64,000 nucleotides of DNA, taken from Luteimonas endophytica (GTDB lineage: Bacteria > Pseudomonadota > Gammaproteobacteria > Xanthomonadales > Xanthomonadaceae). Made by a program: the position numbers and the translations under genes. Positions 48,250 to 59,400 of this stretch are shown here, piece by piece. Each line of letters starts with the position of its first letter. Positions within the stretch are counted from its first letter, which is position 1. The DNA lies in NCBI RefSeq assembly GCF_029887875.1, contig NZ_JARXRM010000045.1, positions 296,409 to 360,408 of the forward strand. The letters run 5' to 3'. The notes beneath the pieces were generated by a model, which saw nothing but the letters and a program-made list of their open reading frames with translations, was not told the DNA's origin and searched no databases.

Positions 48250-48268
48250 CGTGCTGCGTCGCAGCACG
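48250..48268. promoter_or_regulatory. 19-bp perfect palindrome between ppa and the M91-type gene
   Basis: CGTGCTGCG-T-CGCAGCACG, 9-bp arms. 73 bp upstream of ppa and 121 bp upstream of the divergent protease-like gene. Candidate operator; could also be chance in GC-rich DNA. Confidence 0.5.
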
Positions 48269-48325
48269 GGCGGAGACGGCGCCCTGCCGCCGGTAGGGGG
48301 CGCCCGGGCTCGGGTACGCCCTAGC

Positions 48326-48354
48326 TTGGCGGGGTCCGTACCTTTGCGTATCTA
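48326..48354 (+). promoter_or_regulatory. candidate promoter of the RTX/M91 gene
   Basis: -35-like TTGGCG (48326-48331), 17-bp spacer, -10-like TATCTA (48349-48354), 36 bp before the start codon. Three of six matches in the -10, so low confidence. Confidence 0.4.
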
Positions 48355-48389
48355 TACGTCACCGTACTGTTACCGCACAGGTCCCGCCC

Positions 48390-49928
48390 ATGTCCATGAG
48401 CCTCGATTCCGCCACCAGCCCCACCGCGTCGCAGCCGGCCCAGACCTACTGGGACAACGCCGCGCACAACGAGGAGCGGTTCGCCGAGGCGCCGCTTGCC
48501 AGCGATCGGATCGATGCGGTCGATTCCCGCGACAGTGCCACGGACGGCGCCGTCACCATCAACGGCAGCGACGCCGGTTCGCGCCTGGCCGACCGCCAGA
48601 CGCCCGATGGCAAGACCATCCGCAACGCCGAGCTGCACCAGGGCGAGCAGGCCACCGTGACCCGCGAGCAGACCATCGCCCCGGCCGGGTTCGGGCAGAC
48701 CTACGTCAGCAGCGACCAGGTGGTGTTCACCACCGGCGAGGGCGACGACAACGTGCAGATCAGCCAGCGCGACGACGGCACCCTGGACATCGACGTCAAC
48801 GGCGAGGTCTACGAGGTCCGCCTGACCGAGCAGCAGGAGCTGACCCTGCGCACCGGCGGCGGCAACGACGTCATCGAGGCCGCGGCCAACGTCTCGGTCA
48901 ACATGGTGGTCGAGGGCGGCGACGGCGACGACCGGGTCGTCAGCGGCAACGGCGACGATCGCATCGACGGCGGCACCGGCGCCGACACGGTCGAGAGCCT
49001 GGGCGGCCGCAACGACATCTTCGGCGGCGCCGGCAACGACACGATCCAGGGGGGCAGCGGCATCAACGTGGTCTATGGCGGCGACGGGGACGACGTGCTG
49101 CGCGGCGGCGGCCAGGACGGTTACCTCGAGGGCGGCGCCGGCAACGACGAGATCCACGCCGGGGCCGGCGACGACATCATCTCCGGCGGCCTGGGCGACG
49201 ACGTGATCCATTCGGGTACCGGCAACAACGCGATCTACGCCGGCCAGGGCAGCGACACGGTGCAGGGCGCCCGTTCGGACGACACCGTCTACGCCCAGGC
49301 CAGCGACCTGATCAACGCCGCCACCGGCGCCACCCCGACCGTGGTCAACGTGGTGATCGACGCCGACGTCGGCAACCGCGGCATCACCGTGACCGGCTCC
49401 GACGCCTTCCGCCAGCGCGTCGAGGCCGACATGGAGTTCCTCCGCTCCTCGCCGAACGGGCAGCGGATGCTCGCCGAGTTCGATGCCGCCGCCGAGGCCA
49501 AGGGCAACACCGTGACCATCAAGGAGCTGGCCAACGAGCAGAACGGCTACGCCCAGACCTTCAGCCGTGACGCCGACATCGTCAACGGCCGGCCGGGCGC
49601 CGGTGGCGACGTCGACATCAGCTACAACCCCTCATTCCACATGGACGCCTTCCCGGCGCCGGTAGTGGTGCTCTACCACGAGATGTCGCACGCCTATAAC
49701 GGCGTCAACGGCACCTTCCAGCCCGGCACCTACCAGGGGGAGGGCCCGGACTCCGGACGGGTGCCCAATGCCGAGCGCCAGGCGGTAGGCCTTGAGACCT
49801 CCGCCACCCCATACGACTTCGACGGCGACCCCGCCACCCCGGCCACCACCCACAATCCGATCGAGCTGACCGAGAACGGCCTGCGCCGCGAACTTGGGCT
49901 GCCGGACCGCCCCAGCTACGCGCTCTGA
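48390..49928 (+). CDS. RTX-repeat protein with C-terminal M91/NleD-like zinc metallopeptidase domain
   Basis: 512 residues, no signal peptide. The N-terminal 115 residues are polar and unrecognised. Residues 155-295 hold nine-residue RTX calcium repeats (GGDGDDRVVSGNGDDRIDGG, GGAGNDTIQGGSG, YGGDGDDVLRG, GGAGNDEIHAGAGDDIISG). The C-terminal domain, about 315-512, matches the M91 effector proteases (NleD/HopH1 group): VTGSDAFRQRVEADMEFL, LRSSPNGQRMLAEF, the zinc motif YHEMSHAYNG (His430, Glu431, His434), then PNAERQAVGLE and ELGLPDRPSYAL. Secretion by a type I system is expected for RTX proteins, but no ABC exporter is encoded here. Substrate unknown. The RTX plus M91 combination looks unusual. 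Confidence 0.8.
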   Translation: MSMSLDSATSPTASQPAQTYWDNAAHNEERFAEAPLASDRIDAVDSRDSATDGAVTINGSDAGSRLADRQTPDGKTIRNAELHQGEQATVTREQTIAPAGFGQTYVSSDQVVFTTGEGDDNVQISQRDDGTLDIDVNGEVYEVRLTEQQELTLRTGGGNDVIEAAANVSVNMVVEGGDGDDRVVSGNGDDRIDGGTGADTVESLGGRNDIFGGAGNDTIQGGSGINVVYGGDGDDVLRGGGQDGYLEGGAGNDEIHAGAGDDIISGGLGDDVIHSGTGNNAIYAGQGSDTVQGARSDDTVYAQASDLINAATGATPTVVNVVIDADVGNRGITVTGSDAFRQRVEADMEFLRSSPNGQRMLAEFDAAAEAKGNTVTIKELANEQNGYAQTFSRDADIVNGRPGAGGDVDISYNPSFHMDAFPAPVVVLYHEMSHAYNGVNGTFQPGTYQGEGPDSGRVPNAERQAVGLETSATPYDFDGDPATPATTHNPIELTENGLRRELGLPDRPSYAL

Positions 49929-50052
49929 GCGCGCGCTGAGCGCTGAGGGCCGATCGCCACAGCCAGGGGAACCACGGGCGGCCCGCGTTCAGCGCGGGCC
50001 GCCCGCCTTCCTTTAAGCTCCGGCGACGGCCAACACCAAGGATAGATGCCGC

Positions 50053-50718
50053 ATGCAACCGCGATCCCTGCCGACCCTTCAGCGCCTGGCCTGCGCACTG
50101 CTGCTCGCGGCCCCGCTCGCGGCCTGCGCGCAGGGCGGCCGCCAAGTGCATCCGATCCCTTCCGCAGAGGCCCCCATGGCAAGTTCCGACAACAGCACCA
50201 CCGTCGAGGGCGATGGCGCGCGGCTCGAGGCCGATTTCGCGTACGACCCGCGCCAGCAGGCGCTGCGGGTCCGCTACCGGCTGCACAACACCGGCGATGC
50301 GGCGCTGGCGGTATTCGATCGCGGCAACCGCCACGCCGTCCTCACCGGCCGCCAACAGCCAGGCGCGGTGAGCGACCCGGTGTTCCGCGAGGATGGCGCC
50401 GACGTCACCCTGAGCCACATCGCGCTGCCGCTGCCAAGTCCCAGCCCGACGGTGCCGCCGACGCCGCTGGCGGTGCGACTGCCGGCCGGCGCCGAGCTGG
50501 AGGGCGAGTTCACGTTCGCCCCACCCACCGCCGAACCGGCACGGCGCATGCGCTGGTGCCTGGGCGTTGCGGATTTCGAGGAGTCCGAATTCACCGCGCC
50601 GGAGGACGTCGGCGGGGTCGAGGTCTGGCAGGCGTCGTTCGCGCACGTCGAGCGCCAGCAGCTGTTGTGCACGCCCTGGTTCGACGTTGCCGCCGGAACG
50701 TTCGAAGCCGAGCGTTGA
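50053..50718 (+). CDS. unrecognised lipoprotein
   Basis: 221 residues. Signal peptide with lipobox APLAACAQG (Cys near residue 25). The mature protein is beta-rich with a Pro-rich stretch PLPSPSPTVPPTP. Segments such as DPRQQALRVRYRLHNTGDAA and VRLPAGAELEGEFTF resemble an Ig-like/TQXA-style sandwich, but I do not recognise the family. Two cysteines (WCLG, LLCTPW) could be disulphide-bonded. It stands alone between the M91-type gene and the H+-pyrophosphatase gene on the other strand. A -10-like TTTAAG sits about 40 bp upstream. Confidence 0.7.
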   Translation: MQPRSLPTLQRLACALLLAAPLAACAQGGRQVHPIPSAEAPMASSDNSTTVEGDGARLEADFAYDPRQQALRVRYRLHNTGDAALAVFDRGNRHAVLTGRQQPGAVSDPVFREDGADVTLSHIALPLPSPSPTVPPTPLAVRLPAGAELEGEFTFAPPTAEPARRMRWCLGVADFEESEFTAPEDVGGVEVWQASFAHVERQQLLCTPWFDVAAGTFEAER

Positions 50719-50818
50719 GCCGCCCGCGCGACTCGCGCCACGCTCTCCTGCCCGGTCGCCCCCCCGGCCCGTCCCCGGACCGCTCCCCGACCCCCGATCT
50801 TCGAGGACATTCCGCGAC

Positions 50819-50855
50819 CGTAGCGCCCTCTCCCCAGGCGGGAGAGGGCGCTACG
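50819..50855. repeat. perfect 16-bp-stem hairpin between convergent genes
   Basis: Arms CGTAGCGCCCTCTCCC (50819-50834) and GGGAGAGGGCGCTACG (50840-50855), 5-base loop CAGGC. No T-run on either side. It resembles the CCCTCTCCC...GGGAGAGGG intergenic repeats that are frequent in related genomes and may protect 3' ends of mRNAs from both flanking genes. Confidence 0.75.
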
Positions 50856-50876
50856 CGATGCGACGAGGCTTCAGGC

Positions 50877-52931
<2,055 letters not shown>

Positions 52932-53173
52932 GAAACCCCTCCCAGAGTGAATGCCAAGACGAACAGGTGGTGCGGTGAGGATCCCCCTGCGCCCGCAATC
53001 GACCGGTCGTGTCGGAGCCGCGACGGCAAGCCGTTTGCGTGAGCCCGCCGACTATGGCACACGGCCGCGGGCAGGCCAAACGCGATTCCGCGCCTTCCAG
53101 GATCCTCTCTTCCGTGGCGCCCGATTCAGCCGGCGCGTGTCAGGCTGCTGCGCTGCATCCATGGAGCCCCGCC

Positions 53174-53686
53174 ATGCGCCGCATCCTCGCCGCCCTCCTC
53201 GTTTTCCTGCCGGCCGCGCCTGCCGCCGTGTCCGCCGCCGCCCAGGCGCCCGAGATCGAGCGCGAGACCGCGCCGCCGCAGGCGGTCGGCGCAGCGCACA
53301 CGCTGCGCCAGATTCCGGAAGCCTGCGCGCGCATCGAAGGCGTGTTCACCGGGCAGGCCGATCCGCCCTACCGGTTCACGGTCATGCAGACCAGCCCCGG
53401 CTGCCGGCCGCGCGCCCGGCTCGTGGATGCCGACAAGGTCCGGCCCGACCCGGCCGACGGCTGGGTGCTCAACGACGTGGTGCGGATTCCCGGCGCGGCC
53501 TGTCCCTCGCAGATCGCGGTGGCGCGGATCTGGCGCCGGCCGGCGGAGGGCACGCTGCAGACCGATGCCCAGGGGCGCGCCCGGATCTACCTGGACGAGG
53601 CGCGCGCGCAGGCCGAGTCCGGCGATGCCCCCCAGCCGGAACTGTATGCCGCGCAGCTGCGGGTCGAGGGCGAACCCTGCGACTGA
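53174..53686 (+). CDS. small exported protein of unknown function
   Basis: 170 residues. Signal peptide MRRILAALLVFLPAAPAAVSAAA; the start at 53174 is chosen because the upstream in-frame extension (to 53009) has no signal-like content. Mature part has four cysteines (EACARIE, SPGCRPR, GAACPSQ, GEPCD), suggesting two disulphides in the periplasm, and a core TFTGQADPPYRFTVMQTSPGC-like pattern around GVFTGQADPPYRFTVMQ. I do not recognise the family. It lies divergent to the pyrophosphatase and 119 bp ahead of the next regulator gene. Confidence 0.72.
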   Translation: MRRILAALLVFLPAAPAAVSAAAQAPEIERETAPPQAVGAAHTLRQIPEACARIEGVFTGQADPPYRFTVMQTSPGCRPRARLVDADKVRPDPADGWVLNDVVRIPGAACPSQIAVARIWRRPAEGTLQTDAQGRARIYLDEARAQAESGDAPQPELYAAQLRVEGEPCD

Positions 53687-53805
53687 GGCCGCCGCCGGAT
53701 TGCCGCCTTCGGTCATACTAGGGGCTCAGGCCCGGCCCGGTACCGGCCGGCCGGTCTCCCGTTAGCCACGCCGTCGGCGGGCGTTCTGCGCCGGCCGCAT
53801 GACCG

Positions 53806-56145
53806 ATGTCGAGCGCAGCCTACCGCTTCCATGATTACGTCCTCGATTGCCGCGCGCGCGAACTGCGCCATCGCGGCGGGGCGGTGGCGATGCCGGCGCG
53901 GGTGTTCGAGTGCCTGCAGTACCTGATCGAGCACCAGGACCGGGCGGTGGGGCGCGACGAACTGGCGCTGGCGATCTTCGCGCGCGACAACGTTTCCGAC
54001 GCCCAGCTGAGCCAGATCGTGCTGCGCGCGCGGCGCGCCGTGGGCGACGACGGGCAGGAGCAGCGGCTGATCCGCACCGTGCCGCGGTACGGGTTCCGCT
54101 GGGTGGCGCCGGTGGAGGCGTCCGCGGTCCTGGCCGAGGCGCCGGCGGCTGAGGACGGCGCCGCGCCCGATGCGACGCCGGCGCCCGATCCGACACCGGC
54201 CGGGGCACTGCCGGTTCCCGCCCTTGCGCCGCCGGGGCAGCGCCGCATCCTGGCCGCGCTGGCCGTGCTGGCGCTGCTGCTCACCGCGGGCGCGTGGTGG
54301 GCGCTGCTGCAGCGCGACCGCCCTGTCGCGTCCGAGCGCAGCGCCGCCGCCGCCGCTCCGGCCGGGGCCGTGATCGTGCTGCCGACCGAGGTGTCGGGGC
54401 CGCAGGCGGCGGCCTGGGCGCGGCTCGGACTGATGGACTTCATCGGCGACAGGCTGCGCCGCAACGGCCTGCCGGTGGCGTCGAGCGAAAGCGTTCTCTC
54501 GCTGCTGCACGGCCAGCAGCGAGAGGCGGTGCTGGCGCAGCTGCGGCGCGCGGCGGGCAGCGGCTGGATCATCGGCAGCACGGCGCGGCACCGCGCGCGC
54601 GGCTGGCGGGTGGAGCTGGCCGCCGAGGGCGCGGCGGGTACGGCGCGGCACGCCATCGGCGAGCATGCCGACCTGGTGCAGGCGGCCGACCAGGCCAGCG
54701 GCCGTCTGCTCGCCGCGCTCGGCCGCAGCGACAGCGGTGCCGGCATCGACCTCAGCCTGGCCGAGCGCCTGCAGCGCGCGCAGGCGGCGATGCTGAGCAA
54801 CGAGCTCGAGACCGCGCGCAGGATCCTGCAGGAGGCGCCCGAGCTGCAGCGTTCGGAACCGCAGTTGCGGCTGCGCCTGGTGCAGGTGGACTTCCGCGCC
54901 GGCAAGCATGCCGAGGGCCTGGCCGAGATCGACAGGCTGCTGCGCACCCCGCTGGCGCGCAGCGACCCGATGTTCCGCGCCCGCGCGCTGCTGGTGCGCG
55001 GCGGCATCTGCGTGCGGCTCGACCGCTACGCGGAGGGCGAGCGCGCCTACTCGGCGGCGATCGCGCTGCTCGATCCCGAGGCGCAGGCCCCGCTGCTGGG
55101 CGGCGCGCTCAACGGCCGCGGCGTGACCCGCTCGGCCCTGGGCGACTTCTCCGGCGCGCTGCAGGACCTCGGCCGGGCGCGGATCCTGCTGGCGCGCAGC
55201 GGCGATCTGCTGTCGGTGGCGCGGGTGGACGCCAACCTCGGCCATCTCGAGGAACAGCGCGGGCGGCCGGCGCAGTCGGTCGAGTACCTGGGCAAGGCGG
55301 CGGCGGAATTCCGCCGCTTCGGCGCCATCCAGGAGCTGGTGTCGATGCACGCCGCGTTGGCGGTGACGCATCTGCGGCTGCTGCAGCCCGAGCAGGCGCG
55401 TGCCAGCATCGAGCGGGCCTGGGCGCTGCGCGATCAGGTCACCGACGTGACCCAGGCGACCAACATCGCGCTCGGGCTGGCCGAGGTGATGATCCGCGAG
55501 GGCCGCTTCGAGCAGGCCCACGCACTGCTCGACCGCCACGGCGACGGCCCGGTGCTGCCCGGCGATCTGCATCGCGCCGACGCCCTGCGCGCCGAGCTCG
55601 CCCTGCGCAGCGGCGATGCGGCGCGGGCCGTGGCGATCGTCGACCAGGCGCTGCGCGGCTGGTCGGAGGACGCCTGGGCCTCGCGGCTGCAGCGGATGCA
55701 GTGGCTGCGGCAGCAGGCCGCACTGCAGGCCGACCAGCCGCTGCGGCAAGACTTGGTCGACAGCGGCGAGGATCCCGTCACCGGTCACCTGCTGGCGGCG
55801 ATCGTCGCCCGCGCCGATGGGCGCCATGCCGACGCCGAGGCCGGCTACCGGGCCGCGGTGGCGCGCGCCGAGCAGCAGGGCATTCCCGGCAGCATCGCCC
55901 AGGCGGTGCTCGCCTATGCTCCCTGGCTGATCGAGCGCGGCGAACTGGCGGAGGCCACGGCGCTGGTGGGGCGGATCGCGCCCTGGGCGCGCCGCGATTT
56001 CGATCTCGCCCTGCTGCAGCTCCGGCTGTTCCATGCCCTGGGCCAGGCCGAATCCTGGGAGCAGGCGCTGCAGGACGCGCGGCGCCTGGCCGGGGAGCGC
56101 CCGATCCCCGGCCCGCTGCAGCGTCCTCCCGCGGCGCGCGGCTGA
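53806..56145 (+). CDS. winged-helix DNA-binding, TM and TPR-repeat regulator
   Basis: 779 residues. N-terminal OmpR/PhoB-type wHTH at about 8-108: RFHDYVLDCRARELRHRGGA, ALAIFARDNVSDAQLSQIVL, VGDDGQEQRLIRTVPRYGFRW. A linker rich in Ala/Pro precedes one TM segment near 148-167 (ILAALAVLALLLTAGAWWAL). The C-terminal ~600 residues are alpha-helical with TPR-like pairs (RALLVRGGICVRLDRYAEGE, ALGDFSGALQDLGRARIL, VANLGHLEEQRGR-type, ALAVTHLRLLQPEQARASIE). CadC-like signalling with a periplasmic TPR sensor. Unlike the regulator at 39.9 kb its sensor is TPR rather than PD40. Target unknown; the adhesin gene follows 293 bp downstream. Confidence 0.82.
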   Translation: MSSAAYRFHDYVLDCRARELRHRGGAVAMPARVFECLQYLIEHQDRAVGRDELALAIFARDNVSDAQLSQIVLRARRAVGDDGQEQRLIRTVPRYGFRWVAPVEASAVLAEAPAAEDGAAPDATPAPDPTPAGALPVPALAPPGQRRILAALAVLALLLTAGAWWALLQRDRPVASERSAAAAAPAGAVIVLPTEVSGPQAAAWARLGLMDFIGDRLRRNGLPVASSESVLSLLHGQQREAVLAQLRRAAGSGWIIGSTARHRARGWRVELAAEGAAGTARHAIGEHADLVQAADQASGRLLAALGRSDSGAGIDLSLAERLQRAQAAMLSNELETARRILQEAPELQRSEPQLRLRLVQVDFRAGKHAEGLAEIDRLLRTPLARSDPMFRARALLVRGGICVRLDRYAEGERAYSAAIALLDPEAQAPLLGGALNGRGVTRSALGDFSGALQDLGRARILLARSGDLLSVARVDANLGHLEEQRGRPAQSVEYLGKAAAEFRRFGAIQELVSMHAALAVTHLRLLQPEQARASIERAWALRDQVTDVTQATNIALGLAEVMIREGRFEQAHALLDRHGDGPVLPGDLHRADALRAELALRSGDAARAVAIVDQALRGWSEDAWASRLQRMQWLRQQAALQADQPLRQDLVDSGEDPVTGHLLAAIVARADGRHADAEAGYRAAVARAEQQGIPGSIAQAVLAYAPWLIERGELAEATALVGRIAPWARRDFDLALLQLRLFHALGQAESWEQALQDARRLAGERPIPGPLQRPPAARG

Positions 56146-56438
56146 GCCGCGCCGCATCCGCGGCGTCGCCGTCCGGGCCGAAGGCGGTCGCGCGACGGCT
56201 TTCGCCATCCCCCCGCCGGGTCGCCACCGGCTCGATAACTGGTTGATACGCAAAGGGAAAACCTCGGCGTAAGACGGTTGTCATGGAGTTGGAATGGCCT
56301 GCGCGCCGGCTCGCCGCGAAGCATCGGGGACCGCCGCGGACCGCCCCCGAGGGCCGCGGCGCCCGGGCGGGGAGCCAGCCGGCGGAGCAGCGCCGGCGCG
56401 GCCTCACCTCCCGGCCCTGTCCCCTGGAGGAGATCCGA

Positions 56439-59400
56439 ATGAAGCACAGCACACTGGCGCTCGCCATCGCCGCCCTGATCGCCGCCGCGCCCGCGCTGGC
56501 GACCGATTCGCCGCCGGCAACCGGCAACGGCGAGGACGGCGAAGCCGCCGGGGCCGCGCCGGCCGCCGCCGAGGGGGATCGCTATTTCAAGGCCGACGGT
56601 GCCGGCGACGGCAGCGACGATGCGCTTGCCGAAGGCGGCGGCGCCCTGGCCGCCGGCAGCGGCAGCGCCGCGCTGGCCGGCGACGCGACCGCGGTCGGCG
56701 CAGGGGCCCAGGCCTGGGGCCGCGAGAGCAGCGCCTACGGTGCCTGGAGCTGGGCCGATGCGGATCACGCCACCGCGATCGGCGCCGGCAGTTCCGCCTT
56801 CGGCACCGGCACCACCGCGGTCGGGGTGGGCGCGTTCGCCTCGGGCACCTCCGCCACGGCGACCGGCTATGGCAGTTCCGCCGGCGGCGAGTATGCCGCC
56901 GCCTACGGCCCGGGCAGCCAGGCGAGCGGCCGCAGCGGGACCGCCATCGGCGGCCAGATGCTGGTCCACGATGCCATGACCGGCGAGGACCAGCTCTGGG
57001 GAACGGTGGCCTCGGGCCAGGAGAGCACCGCGATCGGCACCGCGGCGCGCGCCACCCGCTATGCCGCCACCGCCATCGGCGCGATGGCCGAGGCCGGCGG
57101 CGAACAGTCGGTCGCGGTCGGCCACGGGGCGCTCGTGCTGGGCAACTGGAGCACGGCGATCGGGCCCGGCGCGATGGTCCTGTCCGACAGCAGCATCGCC
57201 ATTGGTTCGAGCGCCGCGGCCTTCGCCGACCGCAGCGTGGCCCTGGGCGGCGAGGCCGGGGGCGAGTCCAGCACCGCGATCGGCCAGTTCAGCGCCGCCT
57301 ACGGCGCGTTCGCGTCCTCGTTGGGGCGCGCTGCGCGGGCCTGGGGCGAAGGCGCCACCGCGCTGGGCTCTGGCGCGATCGCCGACGCCGCCGATGCCGT
57401 GGCCCTCGGCGCGGGATCGCATGCCGACCGTGCCGGCACCGTATCGGTCGGGCGGGCGCAGCCGGGCATCGACGGCCACGGCAACGCGCTGCCCGCGTTC
57501 CAGCGCCAGATCGCCAACGTTGCCGCGGGCACCCAGGAGCACGATGCGGTGAACCTCGGCCAGCTGCGCGAGGCCACCGCGAGCGCCCGCTTCTTCGAGG
57601 CCGGCGGTGGCGCCGACAACGACCAGCCCGCGCTGGCGCAGGGGGATTTCGCCACCGCCGGCGGATCCGGCGCCTACGCCGCCGAACTCGGCAGCTCGGC
57701 GTTCGGCAGCGGCGCCTTCGCCTACGGCGTGCAGGGCACCGCGATCGGCTTCAACAGCGTGGCCTTCGCCGACCACGCCACCGCCATTGGCGGCAGCGCC
57801 GAAGCCGGCGGCGCCAGCGCCACCGCGGTGGGCGGGCCGCTGGACGTGCGCTATACCGATCCGGAAACACTCGAGGAGGTCGTGCTCGAGGGCGTGACCA
57901 CCGCCAACGGCGCCGCCGCCAGCGCGTTCGGCGCCGGGGCTCTGGGCGACCGCGCTGGGATCGCGCGCCAGCGCCGAAGGCGCCAGCGCGGTCGCGCTCG
58001 GCGAATCGGCGCGCGCCAGTGGCGTCGAGAGCACCGCCGTCGGCGGCAGCCGGCCGGGCGGCGCGATCCTCGGCCACGTCCCGACCGCGGCCACCGGCGA
58101 TCACGCCTCCGCCTTCGGCGCGGCCGCGCAGGCCACCGGCGACTACGCCTCGGCACTGGGCTGGGACTCGTTCGCCACCGAGGCCTTCGCCACCGCGGTG
58201 GGCGGCTCGGCCTTCGCCAACGCCACCTGGTCCACCGCGCTCGGCGGCTCCTCGTTCGCCGCCGGCCGCGGCGCCACGGCGCTGGGCTTCTACGCCTTCG
58301 CGCTCGAGGAGGGCAGCGTGGCGCTCGGCGCCGGATCGGTCGGCGATCGCGCCAACGCGGTGTCGGTGGGCGCCGGTGCGAACATCGACGGCTTCCCCGA
58401 AACGCGCCAGATCACCCATGTGGCCGCCGGGACCGAGGGTAACGACGCGGTGAACCTCGACCAGCTCGAGGCCGCGACCGAGGACACCCGCTATCTCGCC
58501 GCCAGCGGCGGCCCCGGCAACGACCAGGAGGCGGCGGTGGAAGGCGACTACGCCACCGCTGCGGGTTCGGCCGCCTATGCGGCCGGACTCGGCGCCTCGG
58601 CGTTCGGCAGCGGCGCGTTCGCGCTCGGCGACTACGCCACCGCCGGTGGGTTCAACAGCCTCGCCTCCGGGCAGTGGAGCAGCAGCTACGGCGTCGGCAG
58701 CCAGGCCACCGGCGACAGCGCCGTCGCTGTGGGCGGACAGATGGTGGTGATCAACGGCGAGACCTGGGAAGAGGAGATCTGGTCCACCGAGGCCTCGGGG
58801 CAGGAAAGCACCGCGATCGGCACCGCGGCCCGCGCCACCGACTACGGCGCGACCGCGCTGGGGGTGGTGTCCGAGGCGAGCGGCAGCAGCGCCACCGCCA
58901 TCGGCCAGGCCAGCACCGCGCGCGGCGACCACAGCGTCGCGGTCGGCGGGCAGGCGCGCGCCTACGAGGTCTTCGCCACCGCGGTGGGCAGCCGGGCGCA
59001 GGCGCGCGGTCCGCGCAGCACCGCGCTGGGCGTCGGCGCCATTGCCGAGGGCGACGGCAGCCTGGCCCTCGGTGGCAACGCCGCGGTCGGGGGCCTTCAG
59101 GCCGTGGCGTTGGGCTGGAACAGCATCGTCTTTCCGGAGACCGCCACCGGGATGGCACTGGGCCCGCACGCGCAGGTCGCCATCGGCGCCGACAATGCGG
59201 TGGCGCTCGGCAGCTATTCGTTCGCGGACCGGCCCAATTCGGTCTCGGTCGGCACCCCCGCACGCATCCACCACGGCGTGATCCCGGTCGAGGTCGAGGC
59301 GATCGACCGCCAGATCACCCACGTCGCCGCCGGCACCGAGGCCACCGACGCGGTGAACCTGTCGCAGCTGGAGCGGGCGACCGCGCACAGCCGCTATTTC

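Noticed and set aside
48890..49280. Regular DNA repeats that could suggest a CRISPR array or satellite
   Set aside because: Period of 9 codons encodes RTX calcium-binding repeats; there are no spacers or cas genes.
53009..53173. Longer N-terminus for the small exported protein
   Set aside because: It would bury the signal peptide 55 residues inside; the start at 53174 gives a normal exported protein.
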